DNA from: Actinomycetota bacterium
GTDB lineage: Bacteria; Actinomycetota; Actinomycetes; S36-B12
DNA: 20,067 nt
NCBI GenBank assembly: GCA_016870425.1
Contig: VGBQ01000022.1
Coordinates: 1 to 20,067 of the forward strand
Reading direction: 5' to 3'
The position numbers were made by a program, and so were the translations under genes. The number at the start of each line of letters is the position of its first letter. The first letter of the stretch is position 1. Under the pieces are notes generated by a model. The model was not told the DNA's origin. It made no database searches and saw only the letters and a list, made by a program, of their open reading frames with translations. This document shows, piece after piece, positions 14,006 through 20,067 of the stretch.

Positions 14006-15154
14006 GTGGTGGACTTCCACGCGTCGGCGGGCCCCAGCCTCGGTGTCGAGGTCGAGCTCGCGCTCGTCGACGTGACCTCGGGTGAGCTGGTGTGCGTGGC
14101 ACCCGAGTTGCTTGCGCGTGTGGGTGAGGGGCATCCCGACGCAGAGCACCCCAAGATCAAGAAGGAGCTCTACCAGTGCACGGTGGAGGTGATCACCGGG
14201 GTGTGCGCGACCGTGGCCGAGGCCCGTGCGGACCTCGCGGGGTCGATGCGTGAAGTCGAGATCGCGGCCGCGCAGTCCGATGCCGCGATCATCGGGGCCG
14301 GCCTGCACCCCTTCACCCCGTGGCACCAGTTGGCCATCTCAGAGGGCGAGCGCTACCAGCGTCTTGTCGACACCATCGCCTGGCCTGCGCGCCGACTCAC
14401 GACCCACGGAGTCCACGTCCATGTCGGCGTGCGGTCCGGCGACAAGGCCATCGCGACCGTCAACTCCCTATCCGGGCATCTGCCCGTCTTCCTGGCGCTC
14501 TCGGCGGCGAGCCCCTACTGGAACGGCCAGGACACCGGTCTCGCATCGACGCGGACCAAGATCTTCGAGTCGATGCCGACGACGGGACTACCCCCGCACC
14601 TGCGCGACTGGGCGGAGTTCAACGTCTTCCTCGACACGCTCATCGAGGCCGGCGCCGTCGAGAGCGTTCGAGAGGTGTGGTGGGACATCCGACCCCACCC
14701 GGGATACGGCACCGTCGAACTGCGCATGTGCGACTCCATGCCGACGCTGTGGGAGATCGCGGCCTTGGCTGCGCTCGCGCAGTCACTGGTCACTGAGTTG
14801 GATCGGCTCGTCGACGGCGGCCGGATGCCGCAGGTGCCGCGCGAGTGGGTGCGCCGGGAAAACAAGTGGCGCGCGGCGCGGTGGGGGGTCGATGCCGACC
14901 TCGTCATCGACGATGCCGGCCACACTCGCCCGCTCCGGGAGGTGGTCGACGATCTCGTGGAGCGACTGCTGCCCATCGCGACCGAACTCGGCTGCGCGGA
15001 CGAACTCGCTGACCTGCGCCGCATCGCTGCCGATGGCCCTAGCTATGTCCGTCAGCGTCAGGTCGTCGCCTCCGGCGGGGACCTACCCGGGGTCGTGCGG
15101 TCGCTGCGCGCCGAGCTTGCGACGTCGATCGCTGGTGAGGTCGACGCGACGTGA
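14006..15154 (+). CDS. Glutamate-cysteine ligase family 2 (GCS2/YbdK-type carboxylate-amine ligase)
   Basis: ATP-dependent ligase joining the gamma-carboxyl of glutamate to cysteine or another amine; cytoplasmic. 382 residues, normal for the family. Motifs: GVEVELALVD (13-22, substrate and metal binding), HPKIKKELYQCTVEVITGVC, GAGLHPFTPW, RYQRLVDTIAW, THGVHVHVGVRSGDKAI, LSAASPYWNGQDTGLASTR, WWDIRPHPGYGTVELRMCDS and RENKWRAARWGVDADL. These are the full set of YbdK-family blocks. Actinomycetes usually make mycothiol, not glutathione, so the true product may be another gamma-glutamyl amide. GTG 14006 is supported by the TAGCCT box. Its stop overlaps the start of the M20 gene by four bases, so both are co-translated. 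Confidence 0.9.
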   Translation: MVDFHASAGPSLGVEVELALVDVTSGELVCVAPELLARVGEGHPDAEHPKIKKELYQCTVEVITGVCATVAEARADLAGSMREVEIAAAQSDAAIIGAGLHPFTPWHQLAISEGERYQRLVDTIAWPARRLTTHGVHVHVGVRSGDKAIATVNSLSGHLPVFLALSAASPYWNGQDTGLASTRTKIFESMPTTGLPPHLRDWAEFNVFLDTLIEAGAVESVREVWWDIRPHPGYGTVELRMCDSMPTLWEIAALAALAQSLVTELDRLVDGGRMPQVPREWVRRENKWRAARWGVDADLVIDDAGHTRPLREVVDDLVERLLPIATELGCADELADLRRIAADGPSYVRQRQVVASGGDLPGVVRSLRAELATSIAGEVDAT

Positions 15155-16362
15155 CTGACGCGATCACCTCCCTCACGACCGCGAGGGAGCACGAGCTCGT
15201 CGCCTTCCGTCGGCGGCTGCACGCTCACCCGGAGCCGTCGTACGCCGAGCACGCCACGACGCAGGCGATCGCCGAGCGCCTCCAGGTGGCAGGGCTGCGC
15301 CCCCGGGTGCTGGAGATCGGCACGGGACTGGTCTGCGACATAGTCGGCAACGCACCGGGCCCCCTGGTCGTGCTCCGAGCGGACATCGACGCGTTGGCCA
15401 TGCCCGACGGCACCACCACGGAATACCGGTCGCGTCGCGAGGGCGTGGCCCACGCATGCGGTCACGACGCGCACACCGCGATCGTGCTCGGTGCGGGACT
15501 GGTGCTGAGTGCGCTGACCGAGATCGAGGCGGTGCCCGGCATCGTGCGGCTTGTCTTCGAGCCCGGCGAGGAATCCGTGCCCGGCGGCGCCGTCGAGATC
15601 GTCCGCGAGGGCTGGATCACAGGGGCGTCGTACGTCCTCGGACTGCACTGCGACCCCAAGATCGATCTCGGACAGATCGGCCTGCGCACCGGAGCCCTCA
15701 CCGCGGCCTCCGATACTGCGGAGATCGTGGTGAGCGGCCCGGGCGGGCATACGGCGCGACCGCAACTCACCGTGGACCTCGTGCAGGTGATGTCGCGACT
15801 GGCGGCGGAACTGCCGCAGCAGGTGCGCAGGCGCCTCGGTGCACCGGAGGGGCCGACAGGCAACGGCGATGACGAGGTCGTGGTGGTCTTCGGCGCCATC
15901 CACGCGGGTGACGCTGCCAATGTGATCCCCGCACGCGGCACGCTGAGATGCTCCGTGCGTTGCGCGGACCGCGCCGCGTGGGACCGTGCCGAGGCCGTCG
16001 TGCGCGCGACCGTGGCCGAGATCCTTGACGGGTCGGGGGCCTCTCATGCGATCGACTATCACCGGGGCACCCCGCCGGTCATCAATGACGCCACGGCGGT
16101 GAGCGTGCTCGAGTCCGCGGCCCGCACCGTCGTCGGCGACGAGGGAATCCTGGAGACGCCCCGGTCGATGGGCGCCGATACCTTCGCCTGGTTCGGCGAG
16201 CATGCCCCCTCGGCCTACGCGCGCCTGGGCACCCACTCCGGCGACCGGGCCCGCCTGGACCTGCATGCCTCCACCTTCGACATCGACGAGCGGGCCATCG
16301 CGATCGGCACGCGCTTCCTCGCGGAGGCCGCGCTCGTCGGCCTGCAACGCCCATCGGCCTGA
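15151..16362 (+). CDS. M20 family metallo-amidohydrolase (M20D, hippurate/N-acyl-amino-acid hydrolase type)
   Basis: Zinc-dependent hydrolase of N-acyl amino acids or small amides, 403 residues, cytoplasmic. It has the M20D signature FRRRLHAHPEPSYAE, the metal ligands in HACGHDAHTA (His101, Cys103, His105, with Asp106 and His108), the catalytic-base loop FEPGEE (136-141), GLHCDP (usually GLHxxP), the lid-domain GPGGHTARP and the C-terminal LHASTFDIDE histidine. The usual GGEDF near the C-terminus is replaced by MGADTFAWF. GTG 15151 overlaps the GCS2 stop (GTGA), so its product is made with the ligase. Together they suggest making and breaking of an amide on the same pathway. The substrate is not readable from sequence. 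Confidence 0.9.
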   Translation: MTDAITSLTTAREHELVAFRRRLHAHPEPSYAEHATTQAIAERLQVAGLRPRVLEIGTGLVCDIVGNAPGPLVVLRADIDALAMPDGTTTEYRSRREGVAHACGHDAHTAIVLGAGLVLSALTEIEAVPGIVRLVFEPGEESVPGGAVEIVREGWITGASYVLGLHCDPKIDLGQIGLRTGALTAASDTAEIVVSGPGGHTARPQLTVDLVQVMSRLAAELPQQVRRRLGAPEGPTGNGDDEVVVVFGAIHAGDAANVIPARGTLRCSVRCADRAAWDRAEAVVRATVAEILDGSGASHAIDYHRGTPPVINDATAVSVLESAARTVVGDEGILETPRSMGADTFAWFGEHAPSAYARLGTHSGDRARLDLHASTFDIDERAIAIGTRFLAEAALVGLQRPSA

Positions 16363-16424
16363 GTCGCACCGCATGGATTCACCGGCCGACGCCCAGCCGG
16401 GATGCGCCGCAGGGCCAGCCGCGG

Positions 16425-16430
16425 GAGGCT
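16425..16430 (+). promoter_or_regulatory. -10-like box for a leaderless MpaB-family mRNA
   Basis: GAGGCT is exactly -12 to -7 relative to GTG 16437. It also covers GGGAGG, which is too close to the start to be a good ribosome binding site. This suggests independent transcription from the M20 gene 74 bp upstream. Confidence 0.3.
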
Positions 16431-16436
16431 GACGGG

Positions 16437-17333
16437 GTGAATCCCGTGGACGCCGCCGCCGAACTCATCGCCGGGGGCTTCCGGCGCCTGGTCTCCGGCG
16501 ACCCCGAGGGCCAGCCCGAGTGGGTGCGCGAGTTGGAGTACGGGTCCAACACCGGATACTTCGGGCCCGGGTCGGCGGCATGGGCTGTCCACGGATCCCT
16601 TCCCACTCTCGTGGGCGGCATTCGCGCACTCCTGGTGCAGGCTCTGCACCCCGCCGCGCTCGCGGGCGTGCAGGAGCACTCGCGCTACGAGGAAGACGCG
16701 CTGGGCCGGCTCGCGGGCACGACGCAGTGGCTCACCGTGGTGACCTTCGGGGACACGTCGCAGGCGGATCGCGAGTGTGCCCGCGTGCGGGGGCTGCATC
16801 GGCGCGTGCGCGGGGTGTACGACGCGGACGGGATCGAGCGCCCCTACTCGGCCAGCGATCCCGACCTGCTGCGCTGGGTGCACGTCGCCTTCACCGACTC
16901 CTTCCTCGCGACGCACCGCGTGTGGGGTGGGCCGATCCCCGGTGGCGAGGACGCCTACGTGCGCGAGTGGGCGAAGGCCGGCGAGCTCGTCGGCGTCGAT
17001 GATCCGCCTCGCTCGGTCGCCGAGTTGGACGAGCAGATGGCCGGATTCGCGCCGGTGCTGCGCCGATCACCGGCCAGTGAGCGCACCGTGTACTTCATCC
17101 GGCAGGCACCGCTCCCGCTCCCGGCGCGTCCCCCCTACGCCGTCCTCTTTGCCGGCGCGGTGGCCACACTGCCCGCGGAGCAGCGCCGCCTCCTTGCGCT
17201 GCCGGCTGTCCCGCTGGCTCTGGCGCGTCCGGCGGTGGGGACGCTACTCGGGGCGATGGGCGCGATCCTCGGACGGCAATCACCCTCGCAGCGCAATGCG
17301 CGGCGACGCGCAGCTCGCCTGGATGTCATCTGA
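16437..17333 (+). CDS. Oxygenase MpaB family protein (DUF2236)
   Basis: 298 residues with the DUF2236 pattern shared by fungal MpaB and latex-clearing protein: YFGPGSAAWAVHGSLPTLVG, ALLVQALHPAALAGVQEHSRY, RLAGTTQWLTVVTFGDT, LRWVHVAFTDSFLATHRVWG and, late, an LPAxPPYAVLFAGAVATLP region. Conserved histidines (in LHPAA, QEHSRY, WVHVAF, ATHRVWG) fit a haem or metal-dependent oxygenase. Most bacterial members have no assigned substrate. No signal peptide is seen. The C-terminus ends in a basic RNARRRAARL stretch. It lies in the same direction as the GCS2-M20 pair but has a possible own promoter. It is convergent with the DUF1622 gene. Confidence 0.9.
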   Translation: MNPVDAAAELIAGGFRRLVSGDPEGQPEWVRELEYGSNTGYFGPGSAAWAVHGSLPTLVGGIRALLVQALHPAALAGVQEHSRYEEDALGRLAGTTQWLTVVTFGDTSQADRECARVRGLHRRVRGVYDADGIERPYSASDPDLLRWVHVAFTDSFLATHRVWGGPIPGGEDAYVREWAKAGELVGVDDPPRSVAELDEQMAGFAPVLRRSPASERTVYFIRQAPLPLPARPPYAVLFAGAVATLPAEQRRLLALPAVPLALARPAVGTLLGAMGAILGRQSPSQRNARRRAARLDVI

Positions 17334-17383
17334 GTGCACGTCCCCCACACGCGCAATCCGCGGCGAGGTCTAGGTGACCGGGT

Positions 17384-17818
17384 TCAGGCCGTGCCATTGG
17401 ATGGCGTGGCATCGGGTACGTCGCGCGCCTTCTTCTGTGCCTGCGAGATGACGGTCGCGCCGCTCACCAGGGCCTTGCGCCACGGGGGTACGCCGTCGAT
17501 CTCGATCTCCAGGGAGAAGGACAGGAAGGTCCGGATGAGGACGATAAGCCCGAGGACGATGACGTTATCAAGCGTGGGGGCCACCGCGACGGTGCGGATG
17601 AGATCGCCGGCGACAAGGATCTCCAGGCTGAGCAGCAGCACGCCACCGAAGGTCTGGCGCATCAACTTGTACGCCGCGGACCCACTGCGCGTGCGAGCCC
17701 ACATGCGCAGGGAGACGAAGGCGGCGAAGAAGAGCCCGATCATGAGCACGGCAGCCGCGATGACCTCGAAGACCTGAGCGACCACCAGCATCGCCGCGGT
17801 GTAGGTCTCCTCGTTCAC
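17384..17818 (-). CDS. DUF1622 family membrane protein
   Basis: 144 residues with three predicted membrane helices: about 8-33 (VVAQVFEVIAAAVLMIGLFF), 52-70 (FGGVLLLSLEILVAGDLI) and 80-100 (NVIVLGLIVLIRTFLSFSLE). The signature LEILVAGDLIRTVAVAPTLD followed by LIRTFLSFSLEIEIDGVPPW is typical of DUF1622. Function is unknown for the family. A soluble basic tail follows. The GTG start at 17818 has only a weak GAG/GGAG element upstream. It begins within about 30 bp after the acyltransferase stop, in the same direction, so the two are probably one operon. Confidence 0.9.
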   Translation of the reverse strand: MNEETYTAAMLVVAQVFEVIAAAVLMIGLFFAAFVSLRMWARTRSGSAAYKLMRQTFGGVLLLSLEILVAGDLIRTVAVAPTLDNVIVLGLIVLIRTFLSFSLEIEIDGVPPWRKALVSGATVISQAQKKARDVPDATPSNGTA

Positions 17819-17846
17819 CGGCGCGCTCCGCTCAACGCCACGTAGG

Positions 17847-19325
17847 TCACGATGACATTCCTACCAGCGCCTCGATCTCCGCGAGGGTCCCTTCGACGAG
17901 TTCCCGCGGATCCGGGACGAGTGCCGCGTCCGTGGCAAAGCCGACCGTCACCGAGCCCGCATAGGAGAAGACGGTGCAGGTCATGGGCTGATCACCGGAT
18001 GATGGGGCGAAGCCGATCACTTGGCGCACTCCCACCCCCGCGAAGGTGAGTCGTGCGCGAGGTCCAGGGACATTGGTGAGTACGCCGACCGCCTTGTTGG
18101 CGAAGAAGTCCGTGAGCGCGGTGCTCACGGGGCGTGGGGCGGCGGAGATGCCCCGCTGGACACCGAAGGTGATGATCGGCTCCTCCGAGCGCTTAATGCG
18201 GTCCATGCGCGCCCGGGTGCGTTGCAGTCGCTCCACCGGATCCCCGGGATCGAGTGGGAGCACGGCCATCACGAGTGCAAAGAAGTTCCCGAGGTCCTCG
18301 GGGAGGTTCTCCGCGATGGGGACGAGGTTGACCGGCACCATCCACTCGATTTCATCGACGTCGTCCACACCGCGAGCGTGGAGATAGCGGCGCAGACCAC
18401 CGGCGACGGCGGTGAGCAGCACATCATTGACGCTCGCGCCGTGTTCGTGCCCCACTCGCTTGACGTCGTCGAGGGAGATTCCCGGGGACCAGGCCACGGA
18501 CTTGCGCAGTCCGGGAGTCCCGCTCCACACCGTGCGCACGGTGGATCCGCGCAGAGCGAGCTTGGCCACGGACGCGGTCGTGTTGGCGAAGCGGTTGTCG
18601 AGGCCGATTGCTTCGAAGGCGTCGACGAGGCGCCCCGGGCTGCGCACGACCTCGGACCAGATCTCCGCACCCGTCCCCAGAGCCCGCCACGTGTCGCGAG
18701 CCAGGGTCGTGGCTCCGCGTGCGACAGCTCGGGCGGCATCAACCACTGCTTCCCCGGTGGCGGAAGCGATGCCCGCCGCGATGCCTGCAGGGCCGCCGGA
18801 TGGACCAGTCCGTGCCACCATGGCGGCGACGTGCGGATCGGTCGTGTCACACAGGCTCAGCATCACCTGGGTCAGACGCACTCCGTCAGCGATGGCGTGG
18901 TGGAAGCGGCACACCAGAGCGGACCCGTCTTGACCGTCCTCGAGCACGACGCGGTCGACGAGGGTGATGTCCCATAGCGGCCGGTCGCGATCCAGTGGCC
19001 GGGCGCGCTGCTCGGAGACGTACTGCTCGAGTGCGGCCATGCCAGCAGGCTCGGGCAGTTGCACCCTGCGCACATGACGCTCCAGGGCGAAGCCGGGATC
19101 GGCCTCCCACACCCAGCCTCGATCACTGTGGAGCGCCCGTGAGCGGAAGACGGGGAATCGATCGATCACGCGCGCTTCGATGGCCTGGAGGAGAGCGTCC
19201 CAGTCAGGGCAGGCGTCAAAGAGCATCACCCCGTCGATCACCATGAGGTTGTTGGGCCGGTCCATGGTGAGCCACAGGGCATCCTGCGCACTCATCGGCC
19301 GGGCTTGGGCAGGAGCCTCAGTCAC
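17847..19325 (-). CDS. Wax ester synthase / diacylglycerol O-acyltransferase (WS/DGAT)
   Basis: Transfers acyl-CoA chains to fatty alcohols or diacylglycerol, forming storage wax esters or triacylglycerol, usually at the inner membrane surface. 492 residues, normal length. Motifs: MSAQDALWLTMDRPNNLMVI at the N-terminus, PLDRDRPLWDI (110-120), the catalytic HHAIADG (142-148, in CRFHHAIADG), then SVNDVLLTAVAGGLRRYL, VPVNLVPIAENLPEDLGNFF and LTNVPGPRARLTFAG. The N-acyltransferase half and the WS/DGAT C-terminal half are both present. GTG 19325 has an excellent AGGAGGTGAC just upstream. The gene is divergent from an acetoacetyl-CoA synthetase-like gene and followed closely by DUF1622. Confidence 0.95.
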   Translation of the reverse strand: MTEAPAQARPMSAQDALWLTMDRPNNLMVIDGVMLFDACPDWDALLQAIEARVIDRFPVFRSRALHSDRGWVWEADPGFALERHVRRVQLPEPAGMAALEQYVSEQRARPLDRDRPLWDITLVDRVVLEDGQDGSALVCRFHHAIADGVRLTQVMLSLCDTTDPHVAAMVARTGPSGGPAGIAAGIASATGEAVVDAARAVARGATTLARDTWRALGTGAEIWSEVVRSPGRLVDAFEAIGLDNRFANTTASVAKLALRGSTVRTVWSGTPGLRKSVAWSPGISLDDVKRVGHEHGASVNDVLLTAVAGGLRRYLHARGVDDVDEIEWMVPVNLVPIAENLPEDLGNFFALVMAVLPLDPGDPVERLQRTRARMDRIKRSEEPIITFGVQRGISAAPRPVSTALTDFFANKAVGVLTNVPGPRARLTFAGVGVRQVIGFAPSSGDQPMTCTVFSYAGSVTVGFATDAALVPDPRELVEGTLAEIEALVGMSS

Positions 19326-19342
19326 GGGTCACCTCCTGACTG

Positions 19343-19376
19343 CGGCTGGCTCTTCGTCCCGGCTGGCTCCTCGTCC
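19343..19376 (-). repeat. 17-bp tandem repeat in the WS/DGAT leader
   Basis: CGGCTGGCTCTTCGTCC (19343-19359) is directly repeated at 19360-19376 with one mismatch. It stands immediately upstream of the acyltransferase ribosome binding site, so it lies in the promoter or 5' leader of that gene. Function unknown. Confidence 0.7.
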
Positions 19377-19460
19377 CGCCTCGGGCACACGGTACGCCGA
19401 CTTCCGCTTGGCGGCATGGTGGTGGGTGCCGGCAGACCTTGTCGTACACACCTGGCGGAA

Positions 19461-19483
19461 TGCGTACCGCTAGGAGGTACGCA
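19461..19483. promoter_or_regulatory. Operator-like palindrome in the divergent WS/DGAT - acyl-CoA ligase region
   Basis: TGCGTACC and GGTACGCA form a perfect 8-bp inverted repeat around a 7-nt spacer. The 278-bp intergenic region serves two divergent lipid/acyl-CoA genes, which makes a TetR-like repressor site plausible. No regulator gene is in the window. Apart from this palindrome, the 17-bp repeats and the 19592-19597 box, nothing else stands out in the gap. Confidence 0.35.
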
Positions 19484-19591
19484 ATCGAGTCACCAAAGCG
19501 TGGCGTCTATCGGTACTCGTTTCGCCAGTGATCCGCCAGCAGGTCTCGTGGGCAGTGGGGCGGTCGGGCGCCGGCCGATCGGACCCGGTGA

Positions 19592-19597
19592 CAGGAT
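19592..19597 (+). promoter_or_regulatory. -10-like box for a leaderless ligase mRNA
   Basis: CAGGAT is exactly -12 to -7 from ATG 19604. No ribosome binding site precedes the ATG. Confidence 0.4.
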
Positions 19598-19603
19598 GCG
19601 GTC

Positions 19604-20067
19604 ATGAGCGAGCCGGTGTTCGTGCCCGGGGAGGCGCCGACGCGCATGGCGGCGTTCGCCTCCAGGGCGGGAGAGCGAGCTGGACGCGACCTGACGGCGT
19701 ACGACGACCTGCACGCCTGGTCGATCGCCGATCCCGACGCCTTCTGGTCACTCGTCTGGGATTTCTTCGGCGTCGTCGGCACGCGGGGGGAGGTGGCGGC
19801 AGATCCCGCTGTGCTCCCAGAGGCACGCTTCTTCCCGGGCGCGGGTCTGAACATCGTCGACACCTACCTGCGCCCCATGCCCGAGAGGGACGACGCCGAC
19901 CTGCCGATTGTCGTGCAGACGGGGGAGATTGGAGAGGGGATCGGCGTCGTCGCATCACTCACGCGCGAGGAGCTGGTGGAGCGCGTTGCGGCTGCCGCGG
20001 CTGCGCTGCGGGCCCGCGGTGTCGCACCCGGGGATCGCATCGCGCTCGTGCTCCCCGTCGGGATCGA
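19604..20067 (+). CDS. Acetoacetyl-CoA synthetase-like AMP-dependent ligase, 3'-partial
   Basis: The frame is open from ATG 19604 to the window end (154 residues visible). The N-terminus has the acetyl/acetoacetyl-CoA synthetase pattern: FASRAGERAGRDLTAYDDLH followed by WSIADPDAFWSLVWDFFGV, ARFFPGAGLNIVDTYLR, then SLTREELVERVAAAAAALRA and RGVAPGDRIALVLPVGI, which opens the AMP-binding domain. The WFPGAxLNYAEN-like element and WS-FW spacing favour acetoacetate-CoA ligase over acetyl-CoA synthetase. It would activate acetoacetate with ATP and CoA in ketone-body or polyester-linked metabolism. The AMP-binding and catalytic motifs lie beyond the window, so the assignment is to family level. It is divergent from WS/DGAT. 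Confidence 0.85.
   Translation, partial: MSEPVFVPGEAPTRMAAFASRAGERAGRDLTAYDDLHAWSIADPDAFWSLVWDFFGVVGTRGEVAADPAVLPEARFFPGAGLNIVDTYLRPMPERDDADLPIVVQTGEIGEGIGVVASLTREELVERVAAAAAALRARGVAPGDRIALVLPVGI

Noticed and set aside
13970..14326. N-terminal extension of Ggt to 14326
   Set aside because: It runs antisense through the start of the GCS2 gene and has no signal-peptide or Ggt features.
15058..16374. 438-codon minus-strand open frame
   Set aside because: Shadow of the M20 gene, which has complete metal-binding motifs on the + strand.
16372..16431. Tiny open frame of 19 codons between M20 and MpaB genes
   Set aside because: No ribosome binding site and composition like random high-GC sequence.
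1..20067. CRISPR arrays, phage, transposase, toxin-antitoxin or defence genes, tRNA/rRNA
   Set aside because: Looked for on both strands; no repeat-spacer pattern, transposase DDE motifs, tRNA cloverleaf or defence-family motifs recognised.

Overview
The window comes from a high-GC Gram-positive, most likely an actinomycete. The evidence is about 70% G+C with strong G/C bias at third codon positions, many GTG starts, many genes whose start codon sits exactly seven bases after a TAnnnT-like box (leaderless pattern), and typical actinobacterial families (MpaB/DUF2236, WS/DGAT acyltransferase, DUF1622, membrane-anchored HtrA/PepD-type protease). No genus can be named. I see no phage, IS element, CRISPR array, rRNA or tRNA.

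Layout. 1-4468: exported enzymes on the + strand: a secreted-type S33 alpha/beta hydrolase, cut by the window edge and broken by an apparent one-base frameshift near 1526; a Tat-exported flavin amine oxidase whose domain order appears circularly permuted; and a secreted C39-like cysteine-peptidase-fold protein. 4491-8996: a short zincin metalloprotease, two paralogous secreted proteins of unknown function, an NCS1-family permease and a Sua5-type tRNA-modification enzyme. This stretch is an old tandem segmental duplication. Its scar is preserved at 5700-5843, where the last 20 codons of a second Sua5 gene are fused, through a 4-bp CATC microhomology, to the last 24 codons of a second metalloprotease gene. 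8993-10393: a TPR protein translationally coupled to Sua5. 10592-10732: a 46-codon small protein. 11013-12437: a membrane-anchored HtrA-like protease with 36-bp coding tandem repeats and an ECF-sigma-like promoter. 12521-16362: gamma-glutamyltransferase divergent from a GCS2-family glutamate-cysteine ligase and a coupled M20 amidohydrolase, a plausible gamma-glutamyl/amide metabolism module. 16437-19325: an MpaB-type oxygenase, a DUF1622 membrane protein and a WS/DGAT acyltransferase. 19604-end: the start of an acetoacetyl-CoA synthetase-like ligase, divergent from the acyltransferase.

Three long near-perfect hairpins (4856-4928, 10789-10843, 12446-12503) lie at gene ends and probably terminate transcription. 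The best candidates for something undescribed are the permuted amine oxidase and the duplication scar with its unevenly diverged secreted paralogs. Neither amounts to a new multi-gene system. All homology statements come from reading motifs by eye; no database search was run.
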